Positions 52,137 to 60,133 of a stretch of 64,000 bases of DNA are shown here, one piece after another. The DNA comes from Candidatus Gastranaerophilales bacterium. GTDB lineage: Bacteria; Cyanobacteriota; Vampirovibrionia; Gastranaerophilales; Gastranaerophilaceae. The DNA is taken from contig CALUXU010000001.1 of the NCBI GenBank assembly GCA_944324825.1, positions 310,001-374,000 on the forward strand. The letters run 5' to 3'. Within the stretch, counting starts at the first letter, position 1, and each line of letters starts with the position of its first letter. Position numbers and translations under genes: made by a program. Below the pieces are notes generated by a model. That model was not told the DNA's origin and made no database searches. It saw only the letters and a list, made by a program, of their open reading frames with translations.

Positions 52137-52838
52137 ATGAGATTCATTTTAATTTGTTTTATATTTTTATCACTCACATGTATGGCAAGCGAAGGTTATA
52201 GAGTGTATGACTATCATAGAAAAATATCCTCGGATAATGTTCCGACAGTGTTTATACTGGATTATTCCAACAGCATGAATGAAAGAATCTCCGGCGAAAC
52301 CAAGTATAATATCCTAAAACGCTGTTTTGAAAATCTGGTATCGCAAATCCCCGATGAAACACCTGTCGGGGTAAGAGTCTACGGGCACAGATGGGGCTTC
52401 ACAAATTATGATGCCTGCAAAGCATCTGTTATGGCAGAGGGGATTAATAAATATAACAGAGATGTCATACCGATGAAACTTTCCGAATACCGCCCGAGAG
52501 GTATGACACCTATTACATATTCATTGAAAGAAACTGTTGAAAAGGATTTTAACAATGACAGAAATCCCAAACATATAGTTTTAATAACTGACGGAGGCGA
52601 AAATTGCGATGAAAGCCCTTGTGATTATGCAATGGAGCTAATCAAACACCGCAGAGATATAAAAATCGATGTTATTGCAATCAGGATAAAAAATCGGGAT
52701 GATTTAGACCAGCTTGCCTGTACCGCAAATGTGACAAGCGGCAAATTATATAATGTCGACACGGAAGCCAAATTAAGGAATGTCCTTGAAAACACAATGA
52801 ATTCAAAGAAACAGGTTAATGCAACCATTGTAAAATAA
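52137..52838 (+). CDS. Secreted von Willebrand factor A domain protein
   Basis: 233 residues with a signal peptide (MRFILICFIFLSLTCMA). The VWA domain has the metal-binding MIDAS motif DYSNSMNE (about residues 42-49), the middle threonine in PRGMTPITYSL and the later aspartate in LITDGGENCDES. VWA domains bind partner proteins or surfaces; the ligand is unknown. It is convergent with a 56-codon gene. Confidence 0.82.
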   Translation: MRFILICFIFLSLTCMASEGYRVYDYHRKISSDNVPTVFILDYSNSMNERISGETKYNILKRCFENLVSQIPDETPVGVRVYGHRWGFTNYDACKASVMAEGINKYNRDVIPMKLSEYRPRGMTPITYSLKETVEKDFNNDRNPKHIVLITDGGENCDESPCDYAMELIKHRRDIKIDVIAIRIKNRDDLDQLACTANVTSGKLYNVDTEAKLRNVLENTMNSKKQVNATIVK

Positions 52839-52840
52839 TC

Positions 52841-53011
52841 TTATTCCTCCGGCACAAATATAACACTATCGTTCAGGAGCGAGTAAACATCCTCATACTG
52901 TCGATTGTTGTTGACAATCTGCTGGTATTCCCGAACGATAGATATTATATCAGCTGTTGATAGTTTTATAATTCTTCTTCCGCCTGTTGAGTTTTCTATA
53001 ATCCTTGCCAT
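52841..53011 (-). CDS. Small hypothetical protein, 56 residues
   Basis: A short but well-formed gene. The ATG (complement of 53009-53011) follows a GAGAGG ribosome binding site at spacing 6. The product starts MARIIENSTGGRRIIKLSTA and contains DIISIVREYQQIVNNN, ending FVPEE. It is basic at the N-terminus and helical after it, as in small DNA-associated or anti-sigma-like proteins, but no family is recognised. It ends 2 bases from the convergent VWA gene. Confidence 0.5.
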   Translation of the reverse strand: MARIIENSTGGRRIIKLSTADIISIVREYQQIVNNNRQYEDVYSLLNDSVIFVPEE

Positions 53012-53117
53012 TATAAACCTCTCTATACGGTTTTATAACGGCCTAATAAATAAAAACTTTAAAAAGCTCAACTCTTCTTATTAGAAAACTCTCTTTTAAT
53101 TATAATCAATTCTTGAA

Positions 53118-53684
53118 TTAACCCATTTGCGCAAGTATTTTTTGTGCTTCACTATCAGGCAAGAACTGCCCTTTTGCCGGATCATATACACCCTGTTTAC
53201 CATCAGGCTGAGTTAAAATTTGCATTCCATTCGCTAACATTTTAGTTCCGCCGATAGATTCACCATTTTTACCTGTAACATTAATTGCATCCGGAGTAAT
53301 ACTAAGTCTTTCTCCAGCGGTTGTAATTTCTTTATTACCGTTGCCTAAATCTTTTACTTCTGTTCTATATGAGCCATCCGGTGCAAAATTATCTGTTGTT
53401 GTACCATTAACAGTTTGATTAGTTGCACCCTGTACATCCTCAGGCTTACCTGTCGGCTTTGCTTGCTGCGCTTTATCAGCTTTACCGATTCCGAAAAGTC
53501 CTGACAACATTTGTTTAAACGTTTTTTGTTCGGTTTTATCAAGAACCCCGTTTTTATCTGCATCAGCTTTATCAAAGATACTTCTTTGGTTTTCTGCAAC
53601 GTCACTTCTGCGAACCCCGTCTTGTTGCTGAACTTTAGGTTTATTTTCTATCGGCTGATTTCCGCCAACACCGCCAACTGCCAT
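53118..53684 (-). CDS. EF-hand-containing hypothetical protein
   Basis: I place the start at the ATG at 53684 (188 residues, site GGAG at good spacing) rather than 51 bases upstream. The N-terminus is glycine- and proline-rich. An EF-hand-like calcium loop DKADADKNGVLDKTE (about residues 40-54) is followed by FKQMLSGLFGIG, and the rest is polar and repetitive in beta-like segments (GSYRTEVKDLGNGNKEITTA). No signal peptide is visible. The role is unknown; calcium binding is inferred. Confidence 0.6.
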   Translation of the reverse strand: MAVGGVGGNQPIENKPKVQQQDGVRRSDVAENQRSIFDKADADKNGVLDKTEQKTFKQMLSGLFGIGKADKAQQAKPTGKPEDVQGATNQTVNGTTTDNFAPDGSYRTEVKDLGNGNKEITTAGERLSITPDAINVTGKNGESIGGTKMLANGMQILTQPDGKQGVYDPAKGQFLPDSEAQKILAQMG

Positions 53685-53847
53685 AGTTAATACTCCATTT
53701 ATTTGCGATACGCATGTGTTTACGGCAGTTTTCAAAAAAACTTTATACTATATGGATTTAATGTTACAAAAGTTTATAAACTTTACTACTTTAATCAATC
53801 CCTTTTTCTGTTATCATATAACTATAGACAGTATATGGAGATAATTT

Positions 53848-54597
53848 ATGAGCGGACATTCAAAGTGGTCAACAATCAAACATAAAAAAGCAAAAACAGA
53901 TTCAGCAAGAGCTGCGGAATTTCAAAAGTTTTCAAGAGAATTAATCGTAGCAGCAAAACTTGGCGGCCCTGATCCTGCAGGGAATTTCCGTTTAAGAACT
54001 GCAATTGAAAAAGCAAAAGCAGCAGGTTTGCCAAACGATAATATTAAAAGGGCAATCGATAAAGGTGCCGGCAAAAACAACACTGATAATTATGAAGAAA
54101 TCGTGTACGAAGGATATGCAGCAGGCGGGGTTGCTGTTGTTGTGGAAGCAATGACAGACAACAAAAATCGTACCGCAGGCGATGTGAGAAGCTTCTTCAC
54201 AAAATTCAACGGAAACCTTGGAGAAACAGGCTGCGTAGGATGGATGTTCGACAGAAAAGGCTGTATCACGTTCCCGAAAACAGTTGATTATGATGCATTA
54301 TTTGAAGCAGCAATTAATCTTGATGCAGAAGATATCCTTGATGAAGAAGATGTTTATAAAGTAATTACATCCGTTCCGAACCTTCAAACCGTTACCGAAG
54401 GACTTGAAAAAGAAGGTTTCAAGTCAGAAACTGCAGAATTCGTAAGAATTCCTCAAAATACTATTGAGGTGACGGATGAAAAAACTGCCACTAATATATT
54501 AAGATTATTGAGCAGACTAGAAGAACACGACGATGTACAAAATGTTTATATGAACTGTGATATATCAGATGAGCTGATGGAAAAATTAGATTATTAG
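53848..54597 (+). CDS. yebC: YebC/PmpR-family transcription and translation factor
   Basis: 249 residues beginning [18 protein letters not shown], the universal YebC start, with [20 protein letters not shown] and [14 protein letters not shown] following. Members are reported to regulate transcription and, in some species, to help ribosomes at proline-rich stretches. A good ribosome binding site (GGAG) precedes it. The ferritin gene follows by 14 bases. Confidence 0.96.
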   Translation: MSGHSKWSTIKHKKAKTDSARAAEFQKFSRELIVAAKLGGPDPAGNFRLRTAIEKAKAAGLPNDNIKRAIDKGAGKNNTDNYEEIVYEGYAAGGVAVVVEAMTDNKNRTAGDVRSFFTKFNGNLGETGCVGWMFDRKGCITFPKTVDYDALFEAAINLDAEDILDEEDVYKVITSVPNLQTVTEGLEKEGFKSETAEFVRIPQNTIEVTDEKTATNILRLLSRLEEHDDVQNVYMNCDISDELMEKLDY

Positions 54598-54610
54598 AAA
54601 GAAGGTCATT

Positions 54611-55120
54611 ATGATTAATGAAAAATTAGAAAGAGCTTTTAACGAACAAATCAACGCTGAACTTTATTCAGAATATTTATACCTTTCAATGAAGGCATAT
54701 TTTGAACAAATGAATCTTAAAGGTTTTGTAACCTGGATGGATGTTCAAGTACAAGAAGAACACGCACACGCAATGGGTATGTATGATTATGTACACGAAA
54801 GAGGCGGCAAAGTTGAGTTAATGGCAATTGACAAACCGCAAACAAACTGGAGTTCACCTCTTGACGTTTTTGAACACGTTTTAAGACACGAAGAACTCGT
54901 TACATCTAAAATCAATGCCTTGATGGATGTTGCTGAAGAAGTAAAAGACAGAGCTGCATTATCCTTCTTAGACTGGTATTTAAAAGAACAAGTTGAAGAA
55001 GAATCAAACGTAGGCGGTGTTCTTGCAACATTAAAATTAATCAAAGATGATGCAAAAGCATTATTAATGTTAGACAAAGATTTAGGAACAAGAACTTTTG
55101 TTGCTCCCGTAATCGGTTAA
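54611..55120 (+). CDS. ftnA: Bacterial nonhaem ferritin
   Basis: A 169-residue iron-storage protein. The di-iron ligands lie in the four-helix bundle: E in NAELYSEYLYLSM, E-x2-H in VQVQEEHAHAMGM, and E in QVEEESNVGG. It lacks a haem site. It forms a 24-mer shell and oxidises Fe(II) for storage. It is transcribed with yebC or alone and ends at a strong terminator. Confidence 0.95.
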   Translation: MINEKLERAFNEQINAELYSEYLYLSMKAYFEQMNLKGFVTWMDVQVQEEHAHAMGMYDYVHERGGKVELMAIDKPQTNWSSPLDVFEHVLRHEELVTSKINALMDVAEEVKDRAALSFLDWYLKEQVEEESNVGGVLATLKLIKDDAKALLMLDKDLGTRTFVAPVIG

Positions 55121-55140
55121 AATATATTTTTCATAAAATA

Positions 55141-55176
55141 AAAAAGCGGATGTATAAATACATACACCCGCTTTTT
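55141..55176 (+). terminator. Rho-independent terminator of ferritin
   Basis: AAAAAGCGG-loop-CCGCTTTTT with a TGTAT/ATACA inner stem, 20 bases past the ferritin stop. Confidence 0.85.
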
Positions 55177-55257
55177 GTAACAAATTATTTCATTTTTTAA
55201 ATTTTAGGCTTGCAAAAATATAATACATAATAAATAATGTGTATATACATTTACCAA
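55177..55257 (+). promoter_or_regulatory. Conserved promoter region of the flagellar operon (copy 1)
   Basis: About 80 bases (GTAACAAATTATTTCATTTT ... TTGCAA-N17-AATAAT ... TATATACATTTAC) recur at 58407-58484 after flgL. Both have TTGCAA and AATAAT 17 bases apart at the same place. This implies shared promoter control; the sigma factor is unclear, since no flagellar sigma28 site is seen. Confidence 0.6.
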
Positions 55258-55385
55258 TCGGATCAGTTTTTGGTTAATAACGGATTATATTAAATAAAAA
55301 TCTGGCCGGTTAAAAACAAGAACAGTTCTCATACGGACTTGAGGATGTCACATACTTAATACAAAGCAGCCAGGGAGGCGGCAAA

Positions 55386-55865
55386 ATGGACTTTCATTCA
55401 TTAATGGAAATAATGGATAAAGAAATAATATTATATGCAAATATGCGTGAACTTTTGGCTGCAAAAAAGTTATGTATCATTCTGAATGAAGTAGCAAAAT
55501 TTCCTGAGATTGACGCAAAAATTCTTGAACTGACAGAAAGGATAAAAGTAATCAATGAAGAAAGAATAAATATTACAAACGGTACAAACCTTAATATCAC
55601 AACTCTTATCAATTATTCAAAGCAAGAAGCACCAAAGTACACATACAAATTAGAAGAATACAAACGCAAACTTAACAAACTTTCAAAAGAAATTCTTGAA
55701 CTGTATAAAGCCAACACGGAGCTTCTTGAATTCGGTATCACAATAACAGATAAAAGCATTCAGGTAATCATCGGAGCATTTACCCCTAAAAAAACAAATT
55801 ATTCCAAATACGGAAAGGAATCCGGCTCAAACATAGGCATAAGCACTATTGTAAAAGAGGTATAA
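55386..55865 (+). CDS. flgN: Flagellar export chaperone FlgN-like protein
   Basis: A 159-residue, mostly helical protein that matches FlgN-type chaperones in size and form: an N-terminal helix (DFHSLMEIMDKEIILYANMR) and a C-terminal coiled segment YKRKLNKLSKEILELYKANT. It lies directly before flgK and flgL, whose products FlgN keeps soluble before export. FlgN sequences are poorly conserved, so the call rests largely on position. Confidence 0.6.
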   Translation: MDFHSLMEIMDKEIILYANMRELLAAKKLCIILNEVAKFPEIDAKILELTERIKVINEERINITNGTNLNITTLINYSKQEAPKYTYKLEEYKRKLNKLSKEILELYKANTELLEFGITITDKSIQVIIGAFTPKKTNYSKYGKESGSNIGISTIVKEV

Positions 55866-55880
55866 CAAGGAGTATTTTAT

Positions 55881-57428
55881 ATGAGTAATCTGTTTTCTAC
55901 ATTACACATAGCAGGCACAGCACTTAATGTAAATCAATCTGCAATAAATATTGTTTCAAATAATATTGCAAATATGAATACGGAAGGGTATCACAAACAA
56001 AAAGTTAACCTTTCTGCTATAAACATAGACACACCTATATTCAACAATGTTAATGCTCAGATAAATACCAATCTCGGCGTTGAGATTACAAGTGTTGGCA
56101 GATACACAACAACATTCTTAAACTCTTATTACAACGACCAAATCACAGAACAATCCTATTTAAATGAACAAAAAAACACAGTGACAAATATTGCAAACGT
56201 ATTTGATGACCTTGAGGGGCAGGGTTTAGACACTGCTCTTCAAGCTTTTTATGAAGCAATCAACAATTTCAGTAAATCACCAAACGATTTGAATACAAGA
56301 AGAGCTTTTATAGAAGCAGCATCAGCTCTTGCCAAATCGATGAATAAAATTGCAAAAAATTTAGACGATATAGAAAAAAATAATGTCGGCGACGGTACAA
56401 ATCAACACTCTTTAAATAACTCTAAAATAAAAACAACTGCCGACTCTCTTAACCGATCACTTGATGAATTAGCAAGTGTAAATAAAATGCTTGCTAATTC
56501 TCAGACCGGTACTTTAGAAAATAACACCCTTTTAGACAAACGAGATACGATATTAAAAGAAATCTCACAATATGGAGATTTCAAAAGCGATATACAATCC
56601 GACGGAACAGTCAAACTCTCATTTAGCGGAATAAAAGTAGTAAGCGGAAACGGTGTAGAAGGTTATTTCGGGGTACAAACAGCATTACAATATGATGAAT
56701 ACTGCCAAAATAATAATATTGAAAACACGAATAATAATAATGCAGTAATAACTTTTGGCAAAGACGAAGAAATTGACTATCAAAATCTAAACCAAAAATT
56801 TGATACAGGTTTAATCGGAGGAATTTTGGATTCCGGAAATTCGTACGAATCAACAAAAGCAGACCTGGATAATCTGGCTCAAAAAATAGCCGATACATTT
56901 AACGAAATCCAAACCAGAGAAGGCGCATACTATATAGAAACAACTAACGGAAATACCCGGTTATCAAATGAAAATATTGAAGATTATAAAATTTTCACGA
57001 CAGATGAGGGATATAACAACATTACGGCAGAAAATATCAGCATCAATCCTATCTTTTTAGAAGAAGACGGATACCAGAAACTTGCAGCAGCATATTTTCC
57101 TGACAATAATCCGGATATAAATGCTGTCGGGAATTCCAATAACACAATAGAAATGTTAAACACCCGAAATCAAGCCGATTCTATTGAAACAACCTATAAT
57201 GGAATCGTGGGTAAAATTACGGCAGCTTACGAATCCAAAACAAATGAAAGTACAATGCAGGATTCTGTTGTTCAAACACTTGATAACAAAATTAACGAAC
57301 AGACAGGCGTGAATTTGAATGAAGAGCTGACAGACTTAATAAGGTTTCAAAATGCGTTTACCGCATCTGCCAGAGTTTTCAGCGTATGCAACAACGTTCT
57401 TGACACACTGGTACACCTTGGAGAATAA
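55881..57428 (+). CDS. flgK: Flagellar hook-associated protein FlgK (HAP1)
   Basis: A 515-residue axial protein joining hook to filament. It has conserved N-terminal coiled-coil residues (SNLFSTLHIAGTALNVNQSA, INIVSNNIANMNTEGYHKQK), the conserved region GVEITSVGRYTTTFLN, and the C-terminal block NLNEELTDLIRFQNAFTASA with RVFSVCNNVLDTLVHLGE. It is secreted by the flagellar type III route, so it has no signal peptide. It ends 5 bases before flgL. Confidence 0.95.
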   Translation: MSNLFSTLHIAGTALNVNQSAINIVSNNIANMNTEGYHKQKVNLSAINIDTPIFNNVNAQINTNLGVEITSVGRYTTTFLNSYYNDQITEQSYLNEQKNTVTNIANVFDDLEGQGLDTALQAFYEAINNFSKSPNDLNTRRAFIEAASALAKSMNKIAKNLDDIEKNNVGDGTNQHSLNNSKIKTTADSLNRSLDELASVNKMLANSQTGTLENNTLLDKRDTILKEISQYGDFKSDIQSDGTVKLSFSGIKVVSGNGVEGYFGVQTALQYDEYCQNNNIENTNNNNAVITFGKDEEIDYQNLNQKFDTGLIGGILDSGNSYESTKADLDNLAQKIADTFNEIQTREGAYYIETTNGNTRLSNENIEDYKIFTTDEGYNNITAENISINPIFLEEDGYQKLAAAYFPDNNPDINAVGNSNNTIEMLNTRNQADSIETTYNGIVGKITAAYESKTNESTMQDSVVQTLDNKINEQTGVNLNEELTDLIRFQNAFTASARVFSVCNNVLDTLVHLGE

Positions 57429-57432
57429 AATT

Positions 57433-58386
57433 ATGGTTAACAGAGTAACAACATCATCTATAAATTCCGCTTTGATTCAAAATATGCAGCAAAGCTACAA
57501 TAAATATGCAGAATTAACCGAGCAAATATCATCAGGAAATAAGATTAATTCAATACTCGATGACCCTTACAAATCACTGGATATTATCAATACAAACAGG
57601 GAACTAAATAAAATAGATATTTGGAACGATAATATTTCAGCATTAACAAATGAACTTAAGCAATCAACAGATACTATTGATTTAATCATAGAAAAAGCCC
57701 AGCGTATAAAAGACCTTGCAACATCGGCTTCAAATGAAACGTTTTCAAGCGACAGACTTAATTCAATATTAGAGGAAGTTGATATATTAATCGAATCAAC
57801 CGTACAATCCGCAAATACAAAATATAACGATAATTATATTTTTGGAGGAGCCAATACTAAAATTCCGCCATACGAAATACAATATGATAACAACAATGAG
57901 ATTATAGGAATAAAATATAACGGCACACGCCAGGATGGAGAATGGGAGCGGCAGCTTGAAATATCCGAAGGAATATTCCAAACAGTTAATGTAACAGGGA
58001 TAGAAGTTTTTGGAGAAGCAGATGTAAATGGCACATCAAGCGGTATTATGGGAGATTTGATTGAGTTTAAAAATATATTAACAGATATTATAAACAACAA
58101 CGGACAAAATTATAGTGACATATCAAATAAACTTGATGATTTTACCCAATCAATCAATCAAATGTCCGGAGTTAATTCAAAACTTGGCTCTGTCACAAAC
58201 AAGCTTGAAATGTCAGCACGTTCTCTCGATTCAACAAAATTGAATTTAAAAAGTTTTCTTTCGGAAACACAGGAAGTCGACCTGACAGAAGCCATTGCGG
58301 AGTGGTATTCAAGCCAATATGCTTATCAGGCAAGTATGCAGGTATTTACAAGATTCAATTCAATGTCACTTTTAAATTACATATAA
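57433..58386 (+). CDS. flgL: Flagellar hook-filament junction protein FlgL (HAP3)
   Basis: I use the ATG at 57433 (317 residues); the upstream codons in this frame belong to flgK. The N-terminus reads RVTTSSINSALIQNMQQSYN and EQISSGNKINSILDDP; the C-terminus ends LTEAIAEWYSSQYAYQASMQ and RFNSMSLLNYI, flagellin-like helices. FlgL links FlgK to the flagellin filament. Confidence 0.93.
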   Translation: MVNRVTTSSINSALIQNMQQSYNKYAELTEQISSGNKINSILDDPYKSLDIINTNRELNKIDIWNDNISALTNELKQSTDTIDLIIEKAQRIKDLATSASNETFSSDRLNSILEEVDILIESTVQSANTKYNDNYIFGGANTKIPPYEIQYDNNNEIIGIKYNGTRQDGEWERQLEISEGIFQTVNVTGIEVFGEADVNGTSSGIMGDLIEFKNILTDIINNNGQNYSDISNKLDDFTQSINQMSGVNSKLGSVTNKLEMSARSLDSTKLNLKSFLSETQEVDLTEAIAEWYSSQYAYQASMQVFTRFNSMSLLNYI

Positions 58387-58406
58387 AAATTAACCAAGTC
58401 CGCTTT

Positions 58407-58484
58407 GTAACGAATTATGTCATTTTACATTGCAAAGGATTGCAAAAAATTGATACATAGTAAATAATGATTATATACATTTAC
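58407..58484 (+). promoter_or_regulatory. Conserved flagellar-operon-type promoter region (copy 2)
   Basis: A second copy of the region at 55177-55257, again with TTGCAA-N17-AATAAT and TATATACATTTAC. No gene starts soon after it; the following 400 bases look like structured noncoding RNA. Confidence 0.55.
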
Positions 58485-58489
58485 AGAGT

Positions 58490-58822
58490 AGACTTGGCTT
58501 AATTTTTAAATTTAATCAACAGTAGTAAATCCGCAAGATTAAGGACTCAAAACGTCCGTCAGCTATTTGTTTGTATTGGATTTGAGGAAGCGTGCCAGTC
58601 ACAGATGTTACCTATCAGCTGGACAGAAACTCTAACCTTCGTGTTATACCATTTCTACCGGCGAGGACGGGAGCGGAACTCTAAGACCCACAATTATTAA
58701 AGTATTCAAACTAAAAAGCTGTCTAACAACGCTGTCATATTGGGATATTTGGAGTACAAATATCAAAGGCTATATGCTTTTAAAACAATATACAGACCTT
58801 GATGACAGCTTTTTAGCATGAA
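58490..58822 (+). ncRNA. Candidate structured noncoding RNA downstream of flgL
   Basis: No ORF of note lies in 58490-58913. The segment from about 58713 folds as a multi-branch structure: an outer stem AAAAAGCTGTC (58713-58723) / GACAGCTTTTT (58804-58814), a hairpin GATATTTG (58744-58751) / CAAATATC (58757-58764) and a second hairpin AAGG-TATAT (58766-58775) / ATATA-CCTT (58788-58800). The T-rich right arm resembles a terminator. I could not match it to 6S, RNase P, tmRNA, SRP or a riboswitch. The 5' end is set by the duplicated promoter at 58407-58484. Confidence 0.4.
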
Positions 58823-58913
58823 TGAAATAACAAATAAGTTATATCAGCAATTGTTTTTAATAACACAAAAGTTATAATGTGAATGCAGATTTATAACAAA
58901 AAGGTTATTTTAA

Positions 58914-59363
58914 ATGGTTCTTGAGAAAAAACTTTTGCGCAAATCACTTGATAAAAAGCTTAACGGACTAAGAAAACTAACACGGCTTGAACGTCCGCCG
59001 CAAGGATGGGTAAGAACAATAAGAGAAGCATTAGGAATGACAACATCGCAGCTTGCCAAAAGAGCAGGAGTTACGCAGCCGAGAATTGTATCTATTGAAA
59101 AAAACGAAGAGAACTTAAAATTATCAACACTTTCAACAATAGCGGAAGCCTTGAATTGCCGCCTTGTCTATGCCCTGATACCCGAGGACAGCCTGGAAAA
59201 TATCATATACAATAGAGCAAAAGAAAAAGCCGGTCTTATCTTGAAAAAAGTTAATATTAATATGGCGCTTGAAGACCAGCTTGTAAATACAAACGAACTT
59301 TTTGACGTATGTGTTCAGGAGATTCTGAACGATAATCCGAAATGTATTTGGAACGACGAATGA
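58914..59363 (+). CDS. Mobile mystery protein A (HTH regulator)
   Basis: A 149-residue protein with a central helix-turn-helix (LGMTTSQLAKRAGVTQPRIV) and the opening LRKSLDKKLNGLRKL typical of the mobile mystery A family. It is found next to mobile mystery B (a Fic-domain protein) in scattered genomes, with which it overlaps by 22 bases here. It is likely the antitoxin-like regulator of the pair; that is inferred, not proven for the family. Confidence 0.85.
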   Translation: MVLEKKLLRKSLDKKLNGLRKLTRLERPPQGWVRTIREALGMTTSQLAKRAGVTQPRIVSIEKNEENLKLSTLSTIAEALNCRLVYALIPEDSLENIIYNRAKEKAGLILKKVNINMALEDQLVNTNELFDVCVQEILNDNPKCIWNDE

Positions 59364-59965
59364 GTAATCTTTTCAGACACGATAAATATTCAACACCTCT
59401 GACAGATGAAGAAAAACAAGGACTAAAACAAAAATGGGTTACAACTCGAGAGGAACTGAACAGTCTTGAAACTCTCGGCATTTTTAATGCAGAGAAAAAA
59501 TTAGTTAAAACAAGAAATGTCATATTAAGTGAAAATTTCCTTAAAAAACTGCATAAACAAATATTCGGAAACATCTGGGATTGGGCAGGAAAATACAGAA
59601 CAACCGAGAGGAACATCGGAATTCCGCCTTATCAGATAAGCTCTCAACTCAAAATATTATTTGATGATGTAAATTACTGGATAAAGCACCATACGTATCC
59701 GCCTAAAGAAATTGCAATACGACTCCACCACAGGTTAGTACATATTCACCCGTTTGCGAACGGGAACGGCAGAACATCAAGACTGTTGGCAGATTTATTA
59801 ATGGAAAAAACTTTCAATCAGCCAAAGCTCAACTGGGGGAATAAATGTATAGATAAGCTGCCGGAGCATCGTTCAAAATATATGACTGCACTAAGAAAAG
59901 CGGATAGAGGCGACTATTCCGCACTTATACAATTCCTTGATGAGAGTAATTGTGATATGGAATGA
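59342..59965 (+). CDS. Mobile mystery protein B (Fic/DOC-domain protein)
   Basis: A 207-residue Fic protein. The active-site motif is HPFANGNGR (residues 139-147) with the following TSRLLADLLM helix. The position usually held by an acidic residue, which binds metal in AMP-transferring Fic enzymes, is N here, a common state in this subfamily. Upstream is IFGNIWDWAGKYRTTERNIG. Fic enzymes attach AMP or other groups to target proteins; the target is unknown. It forms an overlapping toxin-antitoxin-like pair with the HTH gene. Confidence 0.88.
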   Translation: MYLERRMSNLFRHDKYSTPLTDEEKQGLKQKWVTTREELNSLETLGIFNAEKKLVKTRNVILSENFLKKLHKQIFGNIWDWAGKYRTTERNIGIPPYQISSQLKILFDDVNYWIKHHTYPPKEIAIRLHHRLVHIHPFANGNGRTSRLLADLLMEKTFNQPKLNWGNKCIDKLPEHRSKYMTALRKADRGDYSALIQFLDESNCDME

Positions 59966-59984
59966 ATCCAATTTGATATTGGTT

Positions 59985-60133
59985 TGCAAATTAATCAGTG
60001 AATAGTCACCCAGTCACTTAGCCACCTAATCACCTAATAATAATTGGTACAATAAATTGCACCCTACGAACTACTTAGCTACTTTCTCCAACGGGTAAGC
60101 GGAAATTCAACAAAACATATTTACCCCTACCCT
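59985..60133. repeat. Intergenic mosaic repeat with TTTACCCC, third locus
   Basis: Contains AGTGAATAGTCACCCAGTCACTT, ACTTAGCTACTTTCTCCAACGGGTAAGCGG and ATTTACCCCTACCC. These match the pieces at 6837-7072 and 3300-3605 (the first part in inverse orientation). It abuts the stop codon of the GH77 gene. Confidence 0.6.

Noticed and set aside
58490-58822. Known riboswitch or 6S/RNase P/SRP RNA
   Set aside because: I compared the conserved core motifs I know of these RNAs with this segment and found no match.
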